64,000 bases of DNA from assembly GCF_004011835.1 (NCBI RefSeq), contig NZ_RKLN01000003.1, forward strand, positions 496,001-560,000, in the 5' to 3' direction. Positions 1 through 8,525 of this stretch are shown in pieces (position 1 is the stretch's first letter; each line of letters starts with the position of its first letter). The notes beneath the pieces were generated by a model. That model did no database searches. It was not told the DNA's origin and saw only the letters and a list, made by a program, of their open reading frames with translations. This DNA is from Rhodococcus spongiicola. Lineage in GTDB: Bacteria > Actinomycetota > Actinomycetes > Mycobacteriales > Mycobacteriaceae. Both the position numbers and the translations under genes were made by a program.

Positions 1-1
1 G

Positions 2-1462
2 CTGTCCATCTGTGGTCCGCTACGCGACGCGCTGACGCGCACGCGGTACGACATCGACTCGATCGTCGACCTCCTCGGCGTCGACGCGCACGCGGCACTC
101 GGAAGATACGAGCCTGTTCCCGTCCGCAGAGCCAGTGAGAACGGCGGCGAACTCGGCCAGCTGGTCCGGCTGTTCCTTCTGGGCGACGACTGCCCGGCGG
201 CCGACGTCGCGACTGCGTTGCGGCCGCTCGACCTCGACGCCGCGGTTGCCGCAGGCCTGCTCTCCCGCGATAACGACACCGTTCGCGCCGAGCTGGACCT
301 GCGACCCCTCGATCTGGGCAGCGGAAACCGGTGGACGTTGGCCGACCTCGACGGCGCAATGCGTCCCCGCGAGAGCGGCGACGACCACGTCATCGGCGTC
401 GGAGAGGCGTCGCTGTCACTGCTACGGGGTACCCCGACCCGCCCGGTCGGCACCGTGCTCGACGTCGGTACCGGATGCGGAATCCAGGCACTACGTGCCG
501 CCGACTATGCAGGCAAGGTCACCGTCACCGACATCAACCCACGTGCCCTGGCGCTCACCGCCGCTACCGCGGCGCTGAACGGACTCGACTTCGAGATCCT
601 CGAGGGATCGTGGTTCGAACCCGTGAGCGGCCGGCGTTTCGACCAGGTGGTCGCGAATCCGCCGTTCGTAGTCGGTGAGGCACGCGTCACACACACCTAC
701 CGTGATTCCGGTCTGAACCTCGACGGGGCGAGCGAGTTGATGATCTCCGGTGCCGTCGACTATCTCGAGCCCTGTGGCACGGCGGCGCTGCTCGCGTCGT
801 GGCTGCATGTCGACGGTGAGGACTGGCGTCAGCGGGTCGCGTCGTGGCTACCGGCGCACGGGATCGACGCCTGGATCGTCCAACGGGACGTCGCCGATCC
901 CGCCCTGTACGTCGGGACGTGGCTACGCGACGGCGGGTCGGACCCCCGGGACCCCGCCGTGGAAGCGCGCGCGAATGCGTGGCTCGACCATCTCGAGGGG
1001 GCGGACGTCGTGGGCATCGGATTCGGATTCGTGTACCTGAGACGCACGGACGCGCCGTCGGACATTCTGTGTGAGGACCTCCGTCACGGCTTCGACGATC
1101 CACTCGGCGACGAAGCTCTCGCGTACTTCGATCGCCTCGCGTGGCTCCGCGACAACGACGTCCTTTCGGCGCGGTTCGAGGTCCGGACCGAGACGGCACT
1201 CGAACGGGTATATCTGCCCGACGAGGACGGCTGGCGCCAGGTGGTGGCGCGGGTGCACCGCGGCCACGGGCCGCGGTGGCAGCACGAGGTCGACGACCTC
1301 GCTGCGGCCCTACTCGCGGGGATGCGCCCCAACGGGTTGCCGTTGGAAGACCTCGTCACGCTTCTCGCGTGCGCACACGACGAGGACGAAGAATCACTCG
1401 CGGCCACGGCCGTACTGCTGGTCCACTCCCTTGTTCGACACGGCCTGATCGAACCGGCCTGA
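2..1462 (+). CDS. SAM-dependent methyltransferase, 5' end outside window
   Basis: The reading frame is open from base 2, so the gene starts upstream of the window and about 486 codons are visible. A central class I methyltransferase domain has the SAM-binding motif VLDVGTGCGIQAL, the acidic loop VTDIN, and the catalytic-type motif NPPF. NPPF is typical of enzymes that methylate amide or exocyclic amino groups (PrmC/RsmC/HemK type). The N-terminal and C-terminal regions look like the DUF7059 and DUF7782 domains that flank such a core in actinobacteria. The substrate cannot be read from sequence. The last codons and stop lie inside a short tandem repeat. The gene runs toward sigB with a 178-base gap, and sigB has its own promoter, so the two are probably separate units. 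Confidence 0.85.
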   Translation: MSICGPLRDALTRTRYDIDSIVDLLGVDAHAALGRYEPVPVRRASENGGELGQLVRLFLLGDDCPAADVATALRPLDLDAAVAAGLLSRDNDTVRAELDLRPLDLGSGNRWTLADLDGAMRPRESGDDHVIGVGEASLSLLRGTPTRPVGTVLDVGTGCGIQALRAADYAGKVTVTDINPRALALTAATAALNGLDFEILEGSWFEPVSGRRFDQVVANPPFVVGEARVTHTYRDSGLNLDGASELMISGAVDYLEPCGTAALLASWLHVDGEDWRQRVASWLPAHGIDAWIVQRDVADPALYVGTWLRDGGSDPRDPAVEARANAWLDHLEGADVVGIGFGFVYLRRTDAPSDILCEDLRHGFDDPLGDEALAYFDRLAWLRDNDVLSARFEVRTETALERVYLPDEDGWRQVVARVHRGHGPRWQHEVDDLAAALLAGMRPNGLPLEDLVTLLACAHDEDEESLAATAVLLVHSLVRHGLIEPA

Positions 1463-1490
1463 TCGAACGCGGCTGGTCGAACCGGCCTGA
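1442..1490. repeat. Tandem repeat across the methyltransferase stop codon
   Basis: Imperfect direct repeats of about 14 bases (GGCCTGATCGAACC, then GGCCTGATCGAACGC, GGCTGGTCGAACC and a partial GGCCTGA) begin in the last codons of the methyltransferase and continue past its TGA. Each unit carries or nearly carries a stop. The pattern looks like slippage duplication of the gene's 3' end. Confidence 0.7.
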
Positions 1491-1577
1491 CGCCCGTTCC
1501 CAACCTCCCCTTCTCAGGAACTTCTCAGGGGAACTGCGGAAATCCGCAGGTCGCGGACCATCGAATCGAACGCCGCC

Positions 1578-1605
1578 GGGAACTTTCCCGGTCCGTCGGG
1601 GCGTT
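1578..1605 (+). promoter_or_regulatory. Putative ECF-type (SigE/SigH-like) promoter of sigB
   Basis: GGGAAC at 1578-1583 is followed by an 18-base spacer and CGTT at 1602-1605, 36 bases before the sigB ATG. This matches the GGAAC...CGTT pattern of mycobacterial extracytoplasmic-function sigma factors, which are known to drive sigB. The same arrangement with the same spacing precedes clgR at the other end of the window. The -35 overlaps a small hairpin (CCGGGA/TCCCGG). Confidence 0.55.
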
Positions 1606-1640
1606 GAGGCATATGAGACACCCTGACGAGGAGGCACGTC

Positions 1641-2609
1641 ATGACAAGCCCCAGCACCACTCGACCCCGCATCACCGACTCCGACCTGGACGGCCAGAGC
1701 CCGGCCGCGGATCTCGTTCGCGTCTATTTGAACGGGATCGGCCGCACCGCTCTGCTGACCGCAGCGGACGAGGTGGATCTGGCGCGGCGGATCGAGGCTG
1801 GGTTATACGCGGCCTACGTGCTCGAGAAGAAAAAGCGACTCTCGGTCGCGAAGAAGCGCGATCTGGCCGCGATCGTCCGCGACGGCGAGGCAGCACGGCG
1901 CCACCTGCTCGAGGCGAACCTCCGCCTCGTCGTGTCTCTCGCCAAGCGCTACACCGGGCGTGGCATGCCGCTGCTGGATCTGATCCAGGAGGGAAACCTC
2001 GGCCTGATCCGCGCCATGGAGAAGTTCGACTACGCGAAGGGCTTCAAGTTCTCGACCTACGCGACGTGGTGGATCCGCCAGGCCATCACCCGCGGCATGG
2101 CCGACCAGAGCCGCACCATCCGGCTGCCCGTTCACCTCGTCGAACAGGTCAACAAGCTCGCCCGGATCAAGCGCGAACTGCATCAACAGCTCGGCCGTGA
2201 GGCGACCGACGAGGAACTCTCGCACGAGTCGGGCATCCCCGTGCACAAGATCGCGGACCTGCTCGACCACAGCCGCGACCCGGTGAGCCTGGACATGCCC
2301 GTCGGCAACGACGAGGAGGCTCCGCTCGGTGACTTCATCGAAGACTCCGAGGCGACCTCGGCAGAGAACGCGGTCATCGCGGGCCTGCTGCACAGCGACG
2401 TCCGCAGCGTCCTCGCCACGCTCGACGAGCGTGAACAGCAGGTGATCCGACTGCGCTACGGCCTCGACGACGGGCAGCCACGCACGCTCGACCAGATCGG
2501 CAAGCTGTTCGGGCTGTCCCGTGAGCGGGTTCGCCAGATCGAGCGTGAGGTCATGGGCAAGCTCCGGCAGGGTGAGCGCGCCGACCGCCTCCGCGCCTAC
2601 GCGAGCTGA
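1641..2609 (+). CDS. sigB: RNA polymerase sigma factor SigB (group 2)
   Basis: A 322-residue sigma-70 protein, the usual length for mycobacterial SigB (about 323). It directs RNA polymerase to stress and stationary-phase promoters. Region 1.2 is seen in [12 protein letters not shown], region 2 in [13 protein letters not shown] and the [13 protein letters not shown] -10-recognition helix, region 3 in the middle, and region 4 in [19 protein letters not shown] (-35-binding HTH). It lacks the long N-terminal extension of the housekeeping factor. The ATG is preceded by GAGGAGG. The following order toward ideR matches mycobacteria, where sigB and ideR are close. The ECF-type promoter upstream suggests control by SigE or SigH. 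Confidence 0.96.
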   Translation: MTSPSTTRPRITDSDLDGQSPAADLVRVYLNGIGRTALLTAADEVDLARRIEAGLYAAYVLEKKKRLSVAKKRDLAAIVRDGEAARRHLLEANLRLVVSLAKRYTGRGMPLLDLIQEGNLGLIRAMEKFDYAKGFKFSTYATWWIRQAITRGMADQSRTIRLPVHLVEQVNKLARIKRELHQQLGREATDEELSHESGIPVHKIADLLDHSRDPVSLDMPVGNDEEAPLGDFIEDSEATSAENAVIAGLLHSDVRSVLATLDEREQQVIRLRYGLDDGQPRTLDQIGKLFGLSRERVRQIEREVMGKLRQGERADRLRAYAS

Positions 2610-2626
2610 CCTGGCTCGCCCTAGCC

Positions 2627-2680
2627 CCCGGCCGGATGCGGATCCTTCCCCCCTCAGGATCCGCATCCGGCCGGGTTTTT
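2627..2680 (+). terminator. Intrinsic terminator after sigB
   Basis: A perfect 19-bp inverted repeat (arms 2627-2645 and 2657-2675, 11-base loop) is followed directly by five T residues. It lies 18 bases after the sigB stop and between convergent genes. It is the clearest rho-independent terminator in the window. Its A-poor reverse side makes it better in the sigB direction. Confidence 0.92.
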
Positions 2681-2698
2681 CGTTTCCTGTGGGCTCAC

Positions 2699-5386
2699 TC
2701 ACCACTCGCGTAGGCGTCGCGGACCGCCGTCCGCCACGCTCGGTTCGGGCCCGATCCGCACGCAGGCATCGGTGATCTGTGCACCCTCTGCAGATGCCAG
2801 AACCGGTTCACAGGAGAGGGCACGAACCTCCGGCAGGTCGTCGGCCAGCGTCGACACCCGCCGCACCAGGTCGACGAGCGCCTGCTTGTTGACGGGGACG
2901 GCACTGCGGTACCCGGACAGCAGCGGGGCCGCCTTCGGCGCGTCGATCAGTTCCACGGCCTCGTCCTCGGTTAGCGGAAGCACCCGGTAAGCGCGGTCTC
3001 CGAGCAGATCGGAGATGACCCCGGCCAGTCCGAACGAGATCAGCGAACCGAAAGACGGATCGTCCTGGACCTCGACCACGCAGCCGATCCCCTTGGTTGC
3101 CATCTTCTGGACGTGCAGCAGCGGCTCGCCAGAAGCCGACGCCAGATCCCGGTACGCCGTCCGTACCGAATCGGGGCCAACCAGGTCGAGTCGGACGCCG
3201 CTGAGATCGGGCCGATGTCGCCACAGCTCGCCGGTCGCCTTGACCGCGACCGGATAGCCGAGTTCGTCGGCTGCCAGGGCCGCCTCGTCCGCGGTGGTGG
3301 CCGCTCGGAACTCGACGACTTGGATTCCGTAGCACTCGAGCAGCTGTGCCGCCTCGAAGTCCGACAGCCAGCGCCCGTTCGACCCGCCGAGCCAGCCTTC
3401 CACGAGCCGCCGGGCCCTGTCTGGGTCGATACCGTTGGGTCGGACCACCTTCGAGGCCGGACGTTCACGCCACGCGGAGTACCGCCACGCCCGGGCCAGT
3501 GCCAACGCCGCCCGTTCCGGTCCGGGAAACGACGGCACCGAACCGCGCATCGGGTTCCCGCCCGTCCCACGCACCGCCAGTACGTCCGGGATGCCCTCGG
3601 CCGCGAGGAAGGTGGTGAGGATCGGCTTGCCGGCCCCGACGACCGCCTCACGCAAGGCTCGTGCGTACGGCTCGACGGCCACGGCGACCGGCGGCGCGAA
3701 CACGGCGATCACGGCATCGACGTTCGACGACTCCAGTGCCGTCGAGACCGCGTCGGCGAACACCTCGGGGCTGGCCTGCGCCCCGAGGTCCACCGGCTCT
3801 CCCGCCTGCAGCCCCTCGCGACGCGCCGCATCGGCCGCAAGCACACCGAGCGCACTCGAGTTACCGACCACAGCTACCCGGGGGCCTGCCGGAAGCGGCT
3901 GGTACCCGAACAGCAGCGCGCAGTCGAACAGCTGCGAGATCGAGCCGACCTGTACGACACCGGATTGCTCGAACAACGCCCGGACGATCGAATCGTCCAT
4001 CGCGACACCAGTGACGGCGAGCGCGGGGGGGACCGCATGCCGGCCACTCTTCACGGCGACGATCGGCTTGGTCCGGGCCACGCGTCGAGCGATCCTGGAG
4101 AACTTGCGGGGGTTGCCGAAGCTCTCCAGATAGAGCAGGACGACCTCGGTCTCGGGGTCGGTATCCCAGTACTGCAGCAGGTCGTTGCCGGAGACGTCGG
4201 CGCGGTTTCCGGCGGAGACGAACGTCGACACCCCCAGGCGCCGCTTGGCGGCCTGATCGAGGATCGCGATACCCAGCGCACCCGACTGACAAAAGAAGCC
4301 CACGTTGCCCCGCTTCGGGAGCACCGGTGCGAGGGTCGCGTTCAAGGACACCGCCACGTCGTTGTTCGCGACGCCGAGTGCATTGGGGCCGATCAACCGC
4401 ATGCCGTGAGCCCGCGCCGCGTGGACCAGTCGGCGCTCCGAGTCACGTCCGGGTGGGCCGGACTCACTGAACCCGGCAGAGACGACGACGAGTCCCCTGA
4501 CGCCCTTGGCGAGGCAGTCGTCGAGGACCGAGTCGATCGATTCCGCCGGGACCGCGACCACAGCTAGGTCGACGTCGTCGGGGATGTCACGGACCGTCGG
4601 GTAGGCGCGGACTCCGCGGACCGAGCGGTGTTCGGCATTGACCGGGTAGACCGGCCCGGTGAAGTTGCCGCTCAGAAGGTTCACCAGCACCGCGTTGCCG
4701 ACCTTGGAGCTGTCGGTGGAGGCGCCGATCACCGCGACCGAACGGGGACTCAGGACGTTGCGCACGCTTCGCGCTTCTGCCACCCGCTCACGCGAGTTCC
4801 GCACGGACAGAAGGGCTTCGGTGGGATCGATAGCGAACTCGAGTCGCAGCAGGCCGTCCTCGAAACTGCGACTGACCTGGTATCCGGCCTCTCGGAACAC
4901 CGATACCATGTTGCGATTCTCGGCGAGAACCTCGGCGACGAACATGTTCAAGCCGTTCTCAGCGGCCGCGCCGGCGAGATGCTCGAGCAGGATCGGCCCC
5001 AGCCCCCGGCCCTGGTGAGCATCCGCGACGACGAACGCGACCTCGGCCGATCTGCCATCGCCGACATCGACGAGGCGCTCGTAGCGGCCGACCGCGATGA
5101 TCTCGTCGCCGAGGATCGCCACCAACGCCACTCGGTTGTGGTGATCGACGGTGGTGAAGTTGACGATGTCGCGCTTTGACATCGTCGGGTACGGGCCGAA
5201 GTAGCGCAGATAGCGGGTGCGCTCGGACAGCTTGCCGTGGAAGGCGACGAGTTTGTCGGCGTCCTCGGGAACGATCGGCCGCAGATGCACGACCCCACCG
5301 TCCGAGGCGAGCACGTCGGCCAGCCAGTGAGGAGGAAAGTTGTGGGCGCGTTCGAGGTCGGCGCCCGTTGTCGTTCCATCAGTCAC
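2699..5386 (-). CDS. GNAT protein acetyltransferase fused to acyl-CoA synthetase-like body (Pat type)
   Basis: An 895-residue fusion. Residues 30-190 form a GNAT domain with the acetyl-CoA loop QGRGLG at 125-130. Residues 211-340 are a Rossmann CoA-binding domain (VAVIGAST), followed by a succinyl-CoA-ligase-like domain and a C-terminal ATP-grasp domain from about 665. This is the N-terminal-GNAT order of actinobacterial lysine acetyltransferases that typically acetylate and switch off acyl-CoA synthetases. The ligase phosphohistidine position (HTG in active ADP-forming synthetases) reads VTG at 458-460, so the ligase part is probably a sensor, not an enzyme. The GTG start, after GGAGGAC, overlaps the acuC stop by 8 bases, so writer and eraser of acetylation appear translationally coupled. 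Confidence 0.88.
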   Translation of the reverse strand: MTDGTTTGADLERAHNFPPHWLADVLASDGGVVHLRPIVPEDADKLVAFHGKLSERTRYLRYFGPYPTMSKRDIVNFTTVDHHNRVALVAILGDEIIAVGRYERLVDVGDGRSAEVAFVVADAHQGRGLGPILLEHLAGAAAENGLNMFVAEVLAENRNMVSVFREAGYQVSRSFEDGLLRLEFAIDPTEALLSVRNSRERVAEARSVRNVLSPRSVAVIGASTDSSKVGNAVLVNLLSGNFTGPVYPVNAEHRSVRGVRAYPTVRDIPDDVDLAVVAVPAESIDSVLDDCLAKGVRGLVVVSAGFSESGPPGRDSERRLVHAARAHGMRLIGPNALGVANNDVAVSLNATLAPVLPKRGNVGFFCQSGALGIAILDQAAKRRLGVSTFVSAGNRADVSGNDLLQYWDTDPETEVVLLYLESFGNPRKFSRIARRVARTKPIVAVKSGRHAVPPALAVTGVAMDDSIVRALFEQSGVVQVGSISQLFDCALLFGYQPLPAGPRVAVVGNSSALGVLAADAARREGLQAGEPVDLGAQASPEVFADAVSTALESSNVDAVIAVFAPPVAVAVEPYARALREAVVGAGKPILTTFLAAEGIPDVLAVRGTGGNPMRGSVPSFPGPERAALALARAWRYSAWRERPASKVVRPNGIDPDRARRLVEGWLGGSNGRWLSDFEAAQLLECYGIQVVEFRAATTADEAALAADELGYPVAVKATGELWRHRPDLSGVRLDLVGPDSVRTAYRDLASASGEPLLHVQKMATKGIGCVVEVQDDPSFGSLISFGLAGVISDLLGDRAYRVLPLTEDEAVELIDAPKAAPLLSGYRSAVPVNKQALVDLVRRVSTLADDLPEVRALSCEPVLASAEGAQITDACVRIGPEPSVADGGPRRLREW

Positions 5387-6653
5387 GGGGGTCCTCCGGA
5401 TCGAGTCCGAGCAGCGGGAACGTGGCACGGCGGGTCGCGATGACGGCCGCGTCGATCCGGGTCAGCGCCCGGTCCATCGACGCGACGCCGGTCTCCGGAG
5501 TGCCCCCTGGTCCGTCCCACCGCATGAACGACGTGTCGGCGCCCTCGCCCATCGTCGCAGGTGGATCGACACTCGGCGCGATCGCGTGTGCCTTCTTGCG
5601 CCACGCTTCGGGGGTAGCGGTGACGAGGTCGATCTCGCGGTCGAGTACCGATGCGATCAGGTGGGTCCAAGATCTCGGCACCACACGCACGAGTCCGTAT
5701 CCGCCTCCGCCGACGGCCAGCCATCGTCCCTCCGCGTACCGATCCGCGAGATCCCGCATCGCCAGGTACGCGGCACGTTGTCCGTCGACGGTGAGCGCGA
5801 GGTCCGCCAACGGGTCTTCACGGTGATTGTCGGCACCGCACTGGCTGATCACGATCTGCGGCCGGAACGCTGCGATCGCTGCCGGCACCACGGCGTGAAA
5901 CCCCCTCAGCCACAGCGAATCCACTGTGCCGGGCAGCACCGGAAGATTGATCGCGGTGCCCTCGGCAGCGCCGGCACCGATCTCGCTCGACCACCCGGTG
6001 TTCGGCCACAGCGTCGCCGGATGCTGGTGGATGGAGACCGTCAGCACCCGAGGGTCGCCGAAGAACGCGTGTTGTACGCCGTCGCCGTGATGGGCGTCGA
6101 TGTCGATGTAGGCGACACGGTCGAATCCGTTGTCCAGCAACCAAGAAATGGCGATCGCGACATCGTTGTACACACAGAAGCCCGACGCCCAGTCCGCCAT
6201 CGCGTGGTGCATTCCGCCGCCGACGCTGACAGCGCGTCGTGCGTGACCCGACGCGATCTGCCGTGCCGCAGCCAGGGTTCCACCAGCGAGAATCGCGCTG
6301 GCCTCGTGCATCCGTTGAAACACCGGATTGTCCTCGGTACCGAGGCCGTGCCGCGCCGCGATTTCCGGAGGCAGGTCGCCGTCGGCCTCGGAGCCTGCTT
6401 GCTTGACCGCCTCAATGTATGCCGGTGTGTGGATACGGAGCAGTTCGGCATCGGATGCCGGGTCGGGCCGGAGCACCTCCACGCCCTCGACGAGCCCAAG
6501 CCCCTGGGCGAGATCCATCGTCAGCTCGAGCCGGGTCGGGTTCATGGGGTGCTGTGGACTCCACCGGTAGCTGAGATAGTCCGGGCTCCACACCACGACA
6601 CGTCCGACTCCGGAAGCCGGGGCATCCTCGACAGAACCAGTCCGCGCGCTCAT
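5379..6653 (-). CDS. acuC: AcuC-type class I deacetylase
   Basis: A 424-residue histone-deacetylase-fold protein. Family landmarks are visible: the active-site HH pair in VGGGMHHAMADWASGFCVYNDV, and the zinc-binding DIDAHHGDGVQ with a second Asp-rich segment later (QCGADNHREDPLADL). In Bacillus, AcuC removes acetyl groups from acetyl-CoA synthetase to reactivate it. Here it is the first gene of a two-gene unit with the GNAT fusion, overlapping it by 8 bases, which supports the same role with that enzyme as partner. It diverges from ideR across 150 bases. An ATG start gives the full N-terminus (VVWSPDYLSYRWSPQHPMNPTR). Cytoplasmic. Confidence 0.92.
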   Translation of the reverse strand: MSARTGSVEDAPASGVGRVVVWSPDYLSYRWSPQHPMNPTRLELTMDLAQGLGLVEGVEVLRPDPASDAELLRIHTPAYIEAVKQAGSEADGDLPPEIAARHGLGTEDNPVFQRMHEASAILAGGTLAAARQIASGHARRAVSVGGGMHHAMADWASGFCVYNDVAIAISWLLDNGFDRVAYIDIDAHHGDGVQHAFFGDPRVLTVSIHQHPATLWPNTGWSSEIGAGAAEGTAINLPVLPGTVDSLWLRGFHAVVPAAIAAFRPQIVISQCGADNHREDPLADLALTVDGQRAAYLAMRDLADRYAEGRWLAVGGGGYGLVRVVPRSWTHLIASVLDREIDLVTATPEAWRKKAHAIAPSVDPPATMGEGADTSFMRWDGPGGTPETGVASMDRALTRIDAAVIATRRATFPLLGLDPEDPRD

Positions 6654-6803
6654 GAACTCAAGTTACTTCCACCATGTGACCCGCGCGAGGCCACCGCGCT
6701 GATGTCGGCGGCCAGGATCGAGGACGACAACGCGCTGGACCCGGACGCGAGGTCCGTGGGTAGTTCGCCCGGTAGAATCCTCTTCAGACGAAGGGGTGTG
6801 AGA

Positions 6804-7490
6804 GTGAAAGATCTGGTCGACACCACGGAGATGTACCTCCGAACGATCTACGACTTGGAAGAAGAGGGGGTCGTTCCGCTGCGCGCACGGATCGCAGAGC
6901 GGCTCGACCAGAGCGGGCCGACGGTGAGTCAGACCGTTGCCCGCATGGAACGCGACGGACTACTGCAGGTTGCAGGCGACCGGCATCTGGAGCTGACCGA
7001 GAAGGGCCGCAGCCTCGCGGTCGCCGTGATGAGGAAGCACCGCCTCGCCGAGCGGTTGCTTGTGGACGTGATCGGCCTCGACTGGGACCAGGTGCACGCA
7101 GAGGCCTGCCGCTGGGAGCACGTCATGAGCGAGGAGGTCGAGCGGCGACTCGTCGAGGTGCTCAACAATCCGACGACGTCCCCGTACGGGAACCCGATTC
7201 CCGGCCTCGCCGAACTGGGCCTCGAAGGTCCGGTCAGCAACTCGGAGTCGCTGATCCGACTCACCGACATCCCCGCCGACAAGCCGACAGCTGTCGTCGT
7301 CCGCCGTCTCGCCGAGCACGTGCAGTCCGATCCCGAGCTGATCGGCCAGCTCCGTGCGGCAGGCGTGGTCCCCGACGCGCGGGTTACAGTCGAAACCAGG
7401 CCCGGTTCGGTGACGATCACCGCATCTGGTCATGACGAATTCGAACTTCCCGAGGATATGGCCCACGCCGTCCAGGTGAAGCAGGTCTGA
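6804..7490 (+). CDS. ideR: Iron-dependent repressor IdeR/DtxR
   Basis: A 228-residue protein nearly collinear with mycobacterial IdeR. It has an N-terminal winged HTH (LRARIAERLDQSGPTVSQTVARMERDGLL), a metal-binding/dimerisation domain (HRLAERLLVDVIGLDWDQVHAEACRWEHVMSEEVERRL contains the Cys, Glu and His ligands) and a C-terminal SH3-like domain. With Fe2+ bound it represses siderophore and iron-uptake genes and activates storage genes. The GTG start at 6804 is chosen because VKDLVDTTEMYLRTIYDLEEEGV aligns with the family N-terminus, and AAGGGG lies just upstream. A TAGAAT -10-like box lies at 6773-6778. galE follows after 39 bases, separated by a perfect palindrome. Confidence 0.97.
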   Translation: MKDLVDTTEMYLRTIYDLEEEGVVPLRARIAERLDQSGPTVSQTVARMERDGLLQVAGDRHLELTEKGRSLAVAVMRKHRLAERLLVDVIGLDWDQVHAEACRWEHVMSEEVERRLVEVLNNPTTSPYGNPIPGLAELGLEGPVSNSESLIRLTDIPADKPTAVVVRRLAEHVQSDPELIGQLRAAGVVPDARVTVETRPGSVTITASGHDEFELPEDMAHAVQVKQV

Positions 7491-7522
7491 CTCCTCGCTC
7501 GCCGGATCCGGCGAGCGAGGAG
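7491..7522. promoter_or_regulatory. Perfect 32-bp palindrome between ideR and galE covering the galE RBS
   Basis: The 32 bases directly after the ideR TGA are fully self-complementary, centred on GGATCC (16-bp arms beginning CTCCTCGCTCGCC). The right arm contains GCGAGGAG, the galE ribosome-binding site, 8 bases before its GTG. As RNA it would fold into a very stable hairpin that hides this site. There is no following T-run. It could be an ideR 3' stabiliser or partial terminator, a translational brake on galE, or a protein site. Confidence 0.8.
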
Positions 7523-7529
7523 ACAAACG

Positions 7530-8525
7530 GTGAGACTTCTGGTTACCGGCGGCGCCGGCTACGTGGGCAGCGTGTGCAGCACGGTCCTGCTCGAACGCGG
7601 CCACGAGGTCGTTGTCGTCGACGACTTGTCGACCGGCAATGCCGACGCCGTGCCGACGGACGCCGAGTTCATCGAGGGCGATATCGCTGCTGTCGCCCGG
7701 TCCGTCCTTGGGTCAGGCGACAGCGCACGGCGTTTCGACGGAGTCCTGCATTTCGCCGCGCAGTCGCTCGTCGGCGAGTCCGTGGAGAAGCCTGAGCAGT
7801 ATTGGCAGGGCAACGTCGTCACGACGTTGGCTCTGCTCGAGGCGATGCGACTGTCCGGTACCCCACGGCTGGTTTTCTCGTCGACGGCGGCGACCTACGG
7901 TGAGCCCGAACGGACTCCGATCACTGAGGACGCTCCGACCCGTCCCACCAACCCGTATGGCGCCACCAAACTCGCAATCGATCACGCGATCACGTCGTAC
8001 ACCAAGGCCCACGGACTCGCCGCAACGAGCCTGCGCTACTTCAACGTTGCGGGCGCATACAAGGGTGCCGGGGAGAACCGAGTCGTCGAAACCCATCTCA
8101 TCCCCCTCGTGCTCCAGGTCGCGCTCGGTCAGCGCGACAAGATCTCGGTGTTCGGGACCGACTGGCCGACCAAGGACGGCACTGCGGTTCGGGACTACAT
8201 CCACGTGCTCGACCTCGCTGGGGCCCATCTACTGGCGCTGGAGTCGTCCGAACCAGGCCACCACAGGATCTACAACCTCGGAAGCGGCGCCGGATTCACT
8301 GTTCGCGAAGTCATTTCGGCGTGCGAGAAGGTCACGGGACTGACCATCGCAGCCGAGGACGCGCCCCGCCGGGCCGGCGATCCCGCTGTACTCATAGCTT
8401 CGAGCGAACGCGCGATCGACGAGCTGGGCTGGCGACCACAGCACACCGACCTCGACGAAATCGTCTCCGACGCCTGGACGTACCTGCAGGGTCTCGGTGA
8501 TCGTTCACACGCCGCGAGGCGGTAG
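7530..8525 (+). CDS. galE: UDP-glucose 4-epimerase
   Basis: A 331-residue extended SDR protein. The NAD-binding motif GGAGYVGS is at the N-terminus, a catalytic Ser lies in [12 protein letters not shown], and the Tyr/Lys pair lies in [20 protein letters not shown] and the C-terminal substrate region ([22 protein letters not shown]) are typical of GalE. It interconverts UDP-glucose and UDP-galactose, supplying galactose for the arabinogalactan wall of mycolic-acid bacteria. The GTG start follows GCGAGGAG. Expression may be coupled to ideR through the palindrome that contains this site. Its last 21 bases overlap the convergent DUF4192 gene. Confidence 0.93.
   Translation: MRLLVTGGAGYVGSVCSTVLLERGHEVVVVDDLSTGNADAVPTDAEFIEGDIAAVARSVLGSGDSARRFDGVLHFAAQSLVGESVEKPEQYWQGNVVTTLALLEAMRLSGTPRLVFSSTAATYGEPERTPITEDAPTRPTNPYGATKLAIDHAITSYTKAHGLAATSLRYFNVAGAYKGAGENRVVETHLIPLVLQVALGQRDKISVFGTDWPTKDGTAVRDYIHVLDLAGAHLLALESSEPGHHRIYNLGSGAGFTVREVISACEKVTGLTIAAEDAPRRAGDPAVLIASSERAIDELGWRPQHTDLDEIVSDAWTYLQGLGDRSHAARR

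Noticed and set aside
3113-4567. Long open frame (484 codons) on the plus strand opposite the GNAT fusion
   Set aside because: It is antisense to a gene with clear domain motifs. Its product is Arg/Gly/Asp-rich with no motif, as expected from codon bias in GC-rich DNA.
5340-6803. In-frame extension of ideR far upstream
   Set aside because: It runs antisense through acuC. IdeR homology starts at the GTG at 6804, which has a ribosome-binding site.
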